In this document: piece by piece, positions 55,942 to 64,000 of the stretch | Layout of the letters: every line of letters begins with the position of its first letter | How positions within the stretch are numbered: position 1 is the first letter of the stretch | Assembly (NCBI GenBank): GCA_010094025.1 | Contig: ML991823.1 | Span: 62,001-126,000, forward strand | Source: Viridothelium virens | Lineage: Eukaryota; Ascomycota; Dothideomycetes; Trypetheliales; Trypetheliaceae | Length of the DNA stretch: 64,000 bases | Reading direction: 5' to 3' | The notes under the pieces: model-generated | Databases searched by the model: none | The model's input: only the letters and a program-made list of their open reading frames with translations | Told to the model about the DNA's origin: nothing | Translations under genes and position numbers: made by a program

Positions 55942-57681
55942 CTAAAGAAAGCTATTGATGATAGTGACGAAAGTCGTGTAGACCATGGCTGCTAGGCCAA
56001 CCAGCATGAATATTGCGTCCCCTGCCTTCTCTAGCCGACTTTTGGCGATTCCCTTGTAATGCAACAATGCCGGGTAGATGTAGACAAGAGGCACGCAAGC
56101 GAAGGATCCAATTAAAGCCACAAATCTATCCAGATTCTTCGCTCCGGCAATGGAAACGATTATACACGCCACAGTGACCGCAGTTCGAAATCCGTTCTTC
56201 TTCCACTTCGTAGTGCCATCACGCTTTCCCGATAGGCCTTTGAAGAGCTTCTCTTCTATAATCCTTACTGCGGGGAAGAGTTGGACAGGAGTACCCACGA
56301 GCACCGCGAGCGAATAAAGGAACTGAACGGAATTGACAAAGTGGCTATCCTGCGGGTAGTTGGAGATTATCTCAATCATAGTATCAGATCCAAAAGTTGC
56401 ATAACAGAGGACGCCCACCATGGTGAAGATGACGGTAATGATAGCCATAACGATGCAGAGCAGGAGCTCAAACTTTTCCGGTCGCTCCATGGATGACTGA
56501 ATTGGTAGAATGAGACCAATGCCTTCGAACGTGAAGATAGCGGCGCCAACTGTTAGAGTCCATTCACGGGAGTTGAATAGTGTTACTGTTGGATCGATCC
56601 CCTTGTTCGCAATAGTGGCAATGTCGTAGTAGTAGATATAGCCCAGTCCAATCATGATACAGATATCGGCTATCAAAGCAGCAGGGCCCAATTTGGAAAT
56701 GTTCCGGATCAGAGCCAGCGGGATGAGCACCACCAGCTGGATAGCAATGAGTGCATTCGATGATAATGGCTCGTGACCGCGGGCAACAGCTTCGAGGAAG
56801 GCGTATAGGTTTTCAGCAACAAAAATCGTGCCAGCACAGACGAATCCGAGTTGAGAAAGTGTGATGGATCCAAGAATAAGGCCCCGCAATTTCGGGCCCC
56901 CAATCGACGCACCCAGATCGCCATATCCACCTCCATATTTCGATCTGCATTGTAGCAATAGGTGAAAAGCCAGCGTGGTGACCATGGACATGGTGACCAA
57001 CGTGATTGAAGAAAAGAGTATACCGCCATTCTTGAACGCTTTTGGTAGAAACATGATTCCTGTTCCAACGAATGCCTTTAGCAATGTGAAGAACGTTTTC
57101 GTTACACCAGCATCTCCTCTCCTCACAACTTTGGAGCTTTTCCGGCGTTGGAGAAGTGGTCTAGTCTCACTCGGCTCCTCCTCATCGGTGAAGGCAGATT
57201 CATCGTCCTCTGATTCAGCAAGCTCTTCACCGGCGAAGCTTCCATAGAGGTCCAAAAACTCAACGAAGTTCTTAGCCACGGGAACATTGGCAGGATGGAA
57301 GCGGGACTGTCTGCCTCTCTCACGTTGAACGAATTGTCTCCGAAATCCTCCCGGTGCCTGTTGTTCTGAAGCAGAGAGCTCGTTGTTACTTCTTGAAAGC
57401 AGTGGAGCAGGGAGAGAGGCATGGTATGTCGCAGCTCGTCTATGTGCTCTTGCTTTGGCGTCGATCTTGTAGAGATCTCGGTGCATGTCACCTCCTTGCA
57501 ACGTGAGAGATGACTCGGGCTCATTCGGTGTATCGGGGCGCTGAGCTGCTTGACTCACATCAGCGGGGCCTTCGGAAAACGCGTCGATACCGGCTGAGTA
57601 GCCATCAGGGAGATGTTTTGTCACGACCTCGGCTTCGCGTTGGTCCTGTTCAGTCACCGGAGCGTCTGGATATGTGGCCAT
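55942..57681 (-). CDS. vacuolar amino-acid transporter (Avt3/4-like, AA_trans family)
   Basis: An intronless ORF of 579 residues from ATG 57681; the frame is open upstream to 57735 but only with a TTG. The first 180 residues are hydrophilic and disordered. Eleven helices follow, beginning GVTKTFFTLLKAFVGTGIMFLP, the AAAP/AA_trans signature (PF01490), with GGYGDLGASIGGPKLRGLIL and the central AIFTFEGIGLILPIQSSM. The length and long cytosolic N-terminus match yeast Avt3/Avt4, which export neutral and basic amino acids from the vacuole. SLC36-like proteins are the animal counterpart. The N-terminal region is rich in possible Ser phosphorylation sites, consistent with nutrient control, but that is inference. 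Confidence 0.93.
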   Translation of the reverse strand: MATYPDAPVTEQDQREAEVVTKHLPDGYSAGIDAFSEGPADVSQAAQRPDTPNEPESSLTLQGGDMHRDLYKIDAKARAHRRAATYHASLPAPLLSRSNNELSASEQQAPGGFRRQFVQRERGRQSRFHPANVPVAKNFVEFLDLYGSFAGEELAESEDDESAFTDEEEPSETRPLLQRRKSSKVVRRGDAGVTKTFFTLLKAFVGTGIMFLPKAFKNGGILFSSITLVTMSMVTTLAFHLLLQCRSKYGGGYGDLGASIGGPKLRGLILGSITLSQLGFVCAGTIFVAENLYAFLEAVARGHEPLSSNALIAIQLVVLIPLALIRNISKLGPAALIADICIMIGLGYIYYYDIATIANKGIDPTVTLFNSREWTLTVGAAIFTFEGIGLILPIQSSMERPEKFELLLCIVMAIITVIFTMVGVLCYATFGSDTMIEIISNYPQDSHFVNSVQFLYSLAVLVGTPVQLFPAVRIIEEKLFKGLSGKRDGTTKWKKNGFRTAVTVACIIVSIAGAKNLDRFVALIGSFACVPLVYIYPALLHYKGIAKSRLEKAGDAIFMLVGLAAMVYTTFVTIINSFL

Positions 57682-58315
57682 TGCATAGCGTTCAGATAAC
57701 CAAACAGGATAAGAGCCTGGAACGAAGGCAGCCAATGATGAACAGGGAAAAGAATACAGCCCTGACTTTGCTTAGGAAACAAATTTTCCGAAGCGAAGGA
57801 AAACGCACATGGTGGTTTTGGTGGCAGTAAAAGAAGAGGTGAAGAAGTTTGAGCTGCCATGGCGTCATTGGTCCGAAGGATTCACCAAGTCAACCAGATC
57901 CTCTAGCAACTTCGATGGTAAGACCACCTCCATCTTCGCGCGTCACCACTCGTAGATAATTGCAGAATGCTGGAAAGGCAGGCCATATGTTATATAATGT
58001 CTCTACGCCCTCATCTACGATCAAGAAGGGCGCAATGTTGGCACCTGCATACCGCCCGGCCGCCCGAATCACATTAGAGCACCTCTACGATACTTTTATT
58101 TTTGGAATCGCCCAGGATAGATACAGTACCTTTGCTGCGTGTCGTTGCCGAGTTTGGATAAACGAAAGCATGCTGTCACTCGCCTCTACCTTCGTAAAAG
58201 CGATTCTAATGGCGCCGGAAGTAAATCAAGAGCCAATATTTCTTCTATGGATATCACATTAACAACTTTTCGTATTTTTGAAATGAATCAGTGCGAAATC
58301 TCATTTTCCGTAGCT
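57682..58315. other. vacuolar transporter promoter / amidase 3' flank
   Basis: Spacer between two minus-strand genes with short ORFs only. Nothing supported. Confidence 0.5.
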
Positions 58316-60355
58316 TCAATGGTTTCGCTTAAACAAAATGTCACCTCCAGTGACTTCCGAATAACCTGGTACAGTTTGGTTGACAATTCCTGCCTTCACC
58401 AGGTCATTAATGAGACTGAAAAGCATGCCATCACACCCCTTCGCTGCCATAATGTCGACGGTCACTGGCAATACCTCCTCATGTTGCGTGATGTTGCTAA
58501 AGTAGCTAGCCACTCCCAATGGCACGACGAAATCGGGATTCTCGGCAAAAGGTGAGATTCGTCCATTACTAAATCCAATTGGAACTTGCGGCGGTCCGTT
58601 GTACTGATTGCGGTAGTTGACATCGGCTTCGCTGCCGACGTAGAGGTAGAGGCTGGAAGAACAGGCGGTGCTGCTGTGATTGCTGCTGTTGGGTATCAAA
58701 ACATGCGAAGCAACCCAGTCACGAAAAATTGTGCGATTTGCATTGGCCTGATCGAGAGCCGCTGGCTTCGGAAATGAGTCGCCAAATGCCCAGCGGATTA
58801 GAGGCGCTGGGTCTACGAAAGGAAGCCTACCGTCATGTATGGCACCGTAGTCGGTATAAAAAGGGTCACGAACAAGAGTCGTTTGTTCTTGGGAAATGAT
58901 GATCGGATAAGCAATATTCAGATATGAGCCGAGGTCTGGGTCTGCATCGACCGGCGTGTTGGCTGACCAGTCAGCTTCGATATCGTAAGCTGACGCATTG
59001 CCACCGATGAATTTTGCAAGAGCAGAGACGAAGTTGAGGAGCATGGCGTCGCCATCAGAACTGACATTGGTAGGAAAACCATCCAGTAGAATCTTCTGAG
59101 GATACGTATTCGTAAAGCTGATATTGGTCTGGTACAGAGCGCTGGCTGCTGTCGCCCAAAGGACAGGATCACGAGTGAGGAAGCCCGCTGTATCCAGTTC
59201 CGGCGCAAGGGGCATGACCCCGTCCAATGCAATGAGCCCATGGGATGGTCGATTCCCAAAGAGACCTTGGACCTCAGAAGGCCCTCTGATGCTTCCGCCG
59301 GTATCTGAACCAATGGTGAGATCAAGCCATGGGTAGCTAGCCATCCCTGCGCCAGGACCAGAAGAAGAAGACGAAGGGTCTTGGTAACCGTCACCGCGTG
59401 GGTTGAAGGGGGAGTGATAGTCCACCCAGTCTGCGGTTGCTTCTTCTCCGTTTGCGAATTGACTGGTCTTCATCTTACCTACAATGATAGCGCCGGCATC
59501 AATCAAGCGTTGAATAGGCAAGGCGCTCGCATTCGCTGCAGGATAGAGGTGATACCAAGCACGATTTCCGTTGCTAGTATGAACACCCGCGACGTCATAT
59601 ATGTCCTTGACACCAAGCCTGACACCAGCAAGAGGTTTTGCAGCGGTTTTGGTGTAATACAGTCGCGAGGAAACAGCGACTGCAAGCGACTGCCCTGGAA
59701 TATTCGCAGGCAGTACCGAATAGGACCCAGCCATGTTTGGCACAAGAGTCTCAGTGAATGCTCCTTCGAAGTCCGAATACAGTCTCCATGCTTCATACAC
59801 TGATCCTGTACTGGAGATGAAGTATGGGCCTTCTGGCAATTGGGAGGAGCCAGATAAGGGGATGACCTGTATTCTGGTCTCGTCCAAGAGTGAACTATTG
59901 ATGTTCACTGTGAGCCGGCTGTTCGGTCTGTCTTGACTCAAGCTCGCACTTTCGACGTAAATGGCTACACCTCTGTTGGCTAAAGACTCTCGAAGCACTT
60001 CGATGACAGATTCGACCTCCTTAGAGCACTCTTACTTACCTACAAGAAAACCAGTCTGAAATACGTCGTCAGATGCTAAAAACCTATTCACTGTAAGTTG
60101 AAGATCGCTGCTTTCGTACACTGTGCCGTTGGTTTTGACGAGTGTGAGCGGAAGGAAGCCTCCATTCAATGTAGCTGCGCTGGAGATGTTTTGGTTCACT
60201 TGAAGCTTTCCGACAGAGACCGCAGGAACGTAATACGAGATTCCATTGAGCTCAAACGTAGAGCCCGTAGATGAGAAGGTAGTGGCTTGAGTCAGAGACG
60301 TTATCGCTGACAACGCCGCTATGGTTTGAAGGTGAGAGAGAAACGAAGAAAACAT
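58316..60355 (-). CDS. secreted amidase (amidase signature family)
   Basis: Exons 60355-60040 and 59997-58316 encode 665 residues. The first 25 residues ([20 protein letters not shown]) are a signal peptide; an upstream in-frame ATG at 60406 would weaken it. Residues about 30-190 form an N-terminal region unlike the catalytic core. The amidase-signature core then starts at [16 protein letters not shown] (catalytic Lys), with [15 protein letters not shown] and [15 protein letters not shown] supplying the Ser-cis-Ser-Lys triad, and [25 protein letters not shown]. Many NxS/T sites support secretion. Such enzymes hydrolyse amides; substrate unknown. The intron is only 42 nt (GTAAGT..GAAG), the shortest here, and was set by phase. 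It lies directly upstream of the vacuolar transporter on the same strand. Confidence 0.9.
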
Positions 60356-61169
60356 CTTGCCAAATGACTGTGACGATTTGGAGATAGAAGCGAAAAGGAC
60401 CAGCATCCGGATTACTTACCTGCGCTGAGTTATATGTCAAGCGCGTACCTACTTCAGCGGTGGGTCTGGAAATAGTGGATCGATCTCAGTTCAGAAATTA
60501 GCAGGCACGGAAGCCAGGGCTTCCTACTGGCTCCACGTTCTCCAGATAAGCTGTCGCGAACCTGCGTCTACTTCGAAGCCACGTGCATGGCGACTCAGAG
60601 GCCTAGCTCGAAACTGCAGGTGAAGTCGCACGTATGTCTGCTGGACGGGAAAACCCAGTGCAATTGCAGGAAGATCAGTGGAGATAGCTTGGGATGATCT
60701 CACCGGCATCTTACGAAAGGAGAAGAGACGCGAAATTGACACCGGGATCTAAGAAAAGCATGCATTATTAGACTGGCGGCGAGCAACCTATTATGATTGT
60801 CGGACTGCTTTGAATCATGTAATAGTATAACATTGCGGCTCTTGTGGGGAAATCCCATGATAACGCATTGTGATAAAACCCATCAGATGTGGAGCGCTCT
60901 TGGTACCTTAATTAGCATATACGATACGTGCCGTACCTTAGTAACGCTGGTGCTGGAGCGGCTCGTTATCAGTTCGTTGATAAGCCGGGCGTGGCCGGAA
61001 CGAGCTGGCAGGATTTTCAGCACTGCGGAAGCCCAAGAAGTGGTCCTCTGAAGGTCAAAATCTCAGGTTATTGATAACATCTAGGGTACACCAAGTTGCC
61101 GTCTCTGCTTTGTCGCCTTGTCCAGAGTCATCTATTTGAATTCTTTCCCTTCCTTGCCTCACCATCTGC
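60356..61169. other. amidase promoter / BTB gene 3' flank
   Basis: Spacer of 814 bp between two minus-strand genes. An ORF at 60797-61051 has no coding character. Nothing supported. Confidence 0.45.
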
Positions 61170-62092
61170 TCATGTGGCTTCCCATGCTTCGATACGGTGA
61201 TGCATACACTTTACCCCATCCTCATGCACATGAAACCTGCAAGCATCGCCCTTCCTAGCATCTTCCACCCCATTCCAGTGTAACTCCGCCATCGCATTCA
61301 CGAAATCCACCGCCAAGTCCCCGCCTCTTGCTACCACCGCCGCCATTGCCTCGCTGAGGCCTCCCTTGGCCGGCTCGCACAGGACGCGGTATGCCGCCGT
61401 CGTCGTCAGAAAAATTCGCATCGGACACGGCTCCAACGTGTTTTCGTAGATGTATTCAAGCCGGTACGGTGGCGCAGTCATGGCCTGCTGACGGTAATAT
61501 GCGCGCACGTGGTCCATGATGTCGTTCTGGAGCGGCGAAATCTGGAAGCGTCGCCCGAGGAGGTACAGACAGATGTAATGCTGGAAGGACTGGTAGTCAG
61601 TCGGGCCGCTGAGCTTGCCGCCGTAGATCCAGCGCGTGAAGAGACCCATCACACGCTCATCAACGTCGGCAAATGTGAGTGAGTCCCTGTTTGGGGGGAT
61701 GGGAGGGCCAGTGAGAAGTTTGGCAAAATAGGGCGATGTTTCAGCGAGTAGATCCGAATGGATACGGTATGGCTTGCTTGTGACGCCGGCGAAGAGAGTC
61801 AAAACGCCTTCGTCGGATCCGGAGCTACGAAAAGTCAGGGTCGAGCGGATACAGAGTTCAGACCTTGGCAATTGACCTACAAAGCTCTTGAGTCGCTGCG
61901 GAGCTCTTGATTCGAACTTGCCCGGTGGGGATGTTCTCTCGCAGTTTCATTGCCAAATCTGTCCACCACGTCCGCGTCAGTGAGATTGTGTCCTGGAGTA
62001 CGACGACCTTGGTTGATACTGGAAGAGGAACTAGAGCGAGTAACATCCAGCCGATTTGGATTGGGAACGGCCAGATTAGAGTGTTCAGACAT
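61170..62092 (-). CDS. BTB/POZ domain protein
   Basis: Exons 62092-61881 and 61824-61170, joined over a 56-nt GTAGGT..GTAG intron with a CTGAC branch site, encode 288 residues. Residues 1-70 are a polar head. The BTB fold starts at GVLTLFAGVTSKPYRIHSDLLAETSPYFAKLL and continues LTFADVDERVMGLFTRWIYGG and YICLYLLGRRFQISPLQNDIMD. A C-terminal helical part has several Cys/His (DACRFHVHEDGVKCMHH) that might bind a metal. This is the common fungal BTB type without Kelch or MATH partner; such proteins dimerise and often serve as Cullin-3 adaptors, but most are uncharacterised. The apparent ORF start at 61871 is intron sequence with no ATG. Confidence 0.85.
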
Positions 62093-62489
62093 CGTGGGAA
62101 TGGCTGCTTGATCTGGTGATGTTTAGAGTGTATAAAACTGTACAAATTAGTAAGGATATAGTGTGGTCCAACTCGAATAGGTGGATCGAAGTGTGTTAAT
62201 GACTGGGAAATTCAGAGGGAGAGATGAAGGAGACCATTGCTCTTTAAGATCTTGAGGAGTACGCTATGGTCAGAGCATCGCACCTTCACTTTAGACGATG
62301 CTGGCATACATATAGAAGTGGCGGGACCCTCTTGGCTAGGTTGTGAGAACAAAGAGATTACCCTTGTAATAGATTCTGGAAACTGCGGCCAAGATTTGAC
62401 AGGGGGCCCAAGACGTGCATGGGCTGCAGGTGCTTATGCTAGCAAGACAGGATTCCAAGATCAATATTGTAATATGTTTAGCGAAAATG
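62093..62489. other. BTB gene promoter / erv25 3' flank
   Basis: Spacer between two minus-strand genes. Nothing supported. Confidence 0.5.
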
Positions 62490-63314
62490 CTAGATAAGAT
62501 GCTTTGACCTGGAAGAAGTCAGTGTTCTGAACATAGATCGTAAGAGTGCTACCATTCGGTGGTGGAAGAACAAACCTAAAGTATGCTCTTAAGTAGACAA
62601 CCTGCCACGCGCCCAATCCAACCAGCATGCCCATTGTACCGAAAGCAAACCACTTGACGCGTTCATTTGTACTCTCATTGGTATCTCGCAATTTTGTCTC
62701 GCGCGTTTTTAAATAGTCCATCTCGGACACGATCTCCCCAACCAGCTCCTCAATCCGGCGCAGCTCCGTCTCCACAGGCTTCAACTTCTCTCCTGCTTGT
62801 ATTGCTGACCAGTCTTTTGCATCGGCGCCAATATCGATGTCGAGCTCAACGTGTCGGACCGGATTACTTAGCTGAGTATCTACAGAGATAGATGATGAGC
62901 ATCAGCGTTGGCAGGAAAGTCAAAAGCTGCGTACGGCTGGATAATATGTTTTCAAAGCAGACATCAAATGCCGAGTCAGAATGCGAAGTGAATGCATAAC
63001 GATTCTCTCCCGCCACATCTCGCGGCTTGTGAAAGTCGTTTCCTACAGCATCCTTGATCTGGGATGCCATTAGCGAAGCTTCGAGCGGAGATTTAGAACA
63101 GTCGACTCACATGCATATTTAAGATCATACCATCACCTCGCGAGCCGCTGACAGTAGCTGTCACTACTACCAACTGATCCTTGGCAACGAAGTTGCGTAT
63201 ACATCGCTCCTTGGCGGCAGATTCGTGGCCTGGGTGAGCCTGCATATCGAACTTGAGGCATGTCGCAAGAGGCACGAGAAGCGTAAGGAGGGACAATCTG
63301 GCCAGCAACTTCAT
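62490..63314 (-). CDS. erv25: p24-family ER-Golgi cargo receptor Erv25
   Basis: Four exons (63314-63111, 63058-62935, 62879-62576, 62508-62490; introns of 52, 55 and 67 nt) encode 216 residues. [19 protein letters not shown] is the signal peptide, [31 protein letters not shown] the GOLD domain with its first Cys, and [10 protein letters not shown] the second Cys. [16 protein letters not shown], the coiled coil with [21 protein letters not shown], one membrane helix ([20 protein letters not shown]) and the cytosolic tail YLRAYFRSKHLI complete a textbook Erv25. It forms p24 complexes with Emp24, Erp1 and Erp2 and loads GPI-anchored cargo into COPII vesicles. The last exon is 19 nt and carries only the SKHLI tail and stop, with the sorting signal split by the intron. 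Confidence 0.95.
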
Positions 63315-63804
63315 GGTGATCTTTAGAGGCTACAGGAAGTATTGAAGGTCGTTATGTCGTTGGCGCTTGTATCCCTTTTCGGGGTTCTTTTGCGGCCAGC
63401 TTTCTTGAAGCGAAGTCACCGGAGATTCCGCCGCCCCGAGCCCTGCCTGCCCTCCTCGCCCACCGGCGGAAACTCCAGCATAACAGCATGCCAACGACAA
63501 CCAGGACGGGACTGAGGGCATGAATTCTGTATGCCTGGGGTACTGTAACACTCTAGACGGCATCTCGATGTGATAGTCGCGCGATATGCCATGTAGGCTC
63601 TTCGCATTCAGATGGCTATGTGGTTTCGCGTGTCCACTTCAAAAGGCAAACCGACGATTTTCGGATACACAGTAATGCAGAGATTTGGTATTTCATTGCA
63701 CGATTAGTCCTTTTCCCTCTTACCCTTCAAGCATCATGATTGTGTCGATCACGCCCCTGTCCGTTGCTCATCTCTGATGCTAGACGGTATTGATGTTCTC
63801 TCGA
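63315..63804. other. erv25 promoter
   Basis: Spacer upstream of erv25, with a GC-rich patch at about 63420-63480. An antisense short ORF there has no coding character. Confidence 0.45.
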
Positions 63805-63999
63805 TCATGGCTGCTTGATAAGATCATCTGGCCTTCGATGAATCTTTCCTCTTCTGAACCCCCTAACTCCGCTGCTTATCCATATATCCTCTCCATCCTC
63901 AAGGTCTACAGCTCTCACGGTACCTTCTACGCAGAGACCCTTCTCCAGAGCCCAACGTCGGGTCGTACCAAGTTGGCCACCTGCGTAGCTTGGGGGTGT
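63805..63999 (-). CDS. 3' end of an aminotransferase class IV (aminodeoxychorismate lyase-like) gene, cut by the window edge
   Basis: From the right edge the minus strand is open for 64 sense codons to a TGA at 63807-63805. The peptide contains GGQLGTTRRWALEKG, GTVRAVDLEDGEDIWISSGV and RGFRRGKI. The order of a TTR motif, an (E)G.V..dL.dGe.iWiSnGVRGF block and a short tail is what I remember of the C-terminus of fold-type IV PLP enzymes related to aminodeoxychorismate lyase. Those enzymes make p-aminobenzoate for folate, though many fungal relatives are unassigned. Start and catalytic Lys lie outside the window. Identity rests on a short match. Confidence 0.5.
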   Translation of the reverse strand, partial: TPPSYAGGQLGTTRRWALEKGLCVEGTVRAVDLEDGEDIWISSGVRGFRRGKIHRRPDDLIKQP

Positions 64000-64000
64000 C

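Overview
The window is nuclear DNA of a filamentous ascomycete (Pezizomycotina). Genes are compact and lie on both strands. Nearly all are cut by short introns (mostly 42-77 nt, GT..AG, with CTAAC/CTGAC-like branch sequences). The gene set is fungal: the Sim4/CENP kinetochore protein Fta4, Mediator kinase Ssn3/Cdk8, SAGA subunit Sgf29, an Arf6-type GTPase, Arp2, dynactin p25, Erv25 and a mitochondrial release factor. I see no rRNA, tRNA, CRISPR array or intact transposon. Class or genus cannot be fixed from the sequence alone.

Left part (1-24 kb). A small membrane-protein ORF overlaps the start of a peroxiredoxin-like gene by ATGA. Then come a decayed host reading frame, an aflatoxin-aldehyde-reductase-type aldo-keto reductase, a 2.6-kb empty stretch, a DMT-superfamily transporter, and arp2 (with a GC-AG intron) divergent from an Old Yellow Enzyme-type flavoprotein. 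Next are a small orphan, a stand-alone MetE-like protein, a lysine-rich orphan, fta4, a dienelactone hydrolase, a free-methionine-sulfoxide reductase and dynactin p25.

Middle part (24-47 kb). This holds ssn3, an MFS sugar transporter, two tightly spaced uncharacterised genes that also read as one 1071-codon frame, and phosphomannose isomerase divergent from sgf29 with a G-quadruplex motif between them. An arf6 gene is followed by a poorly coding 7-kb stretch (about 38.3-45.1 kb) containing only orphan or unresolved spliced genes. One of these has a second GC-AG intron. A mitochondrial carrier ends that stretch; its stop again overlaps a downstream ATG as ATGA.

Right part (46-64 kb). A GT8 glycosyltransferase, gamma-glutamyltranspeptidase, mitochondrial RF1, a serine/threonine dehydratase-type PLP enzyme, an epoxide hydrolase, a vacuolar amino-acid transporter, a secreted amidase, a BTB protein and erv25 follow. 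The 3' end of an aminotransferase class IV gene runs off the right edge.

The enzymes do not form one pathway or an obvious secondary-metabolite cluster; this is mixed housekeeping plus detoxification genes. The most unusual signals are the close or overlapping same-strand ORF pairs (possible bicistronic messages), the GC-AG introns set by reading frame, and the orphan-rich island. Gene models were spliced by eye from reading frame, splice signals and remembered family sequence, so 5' ends are the least certain part.
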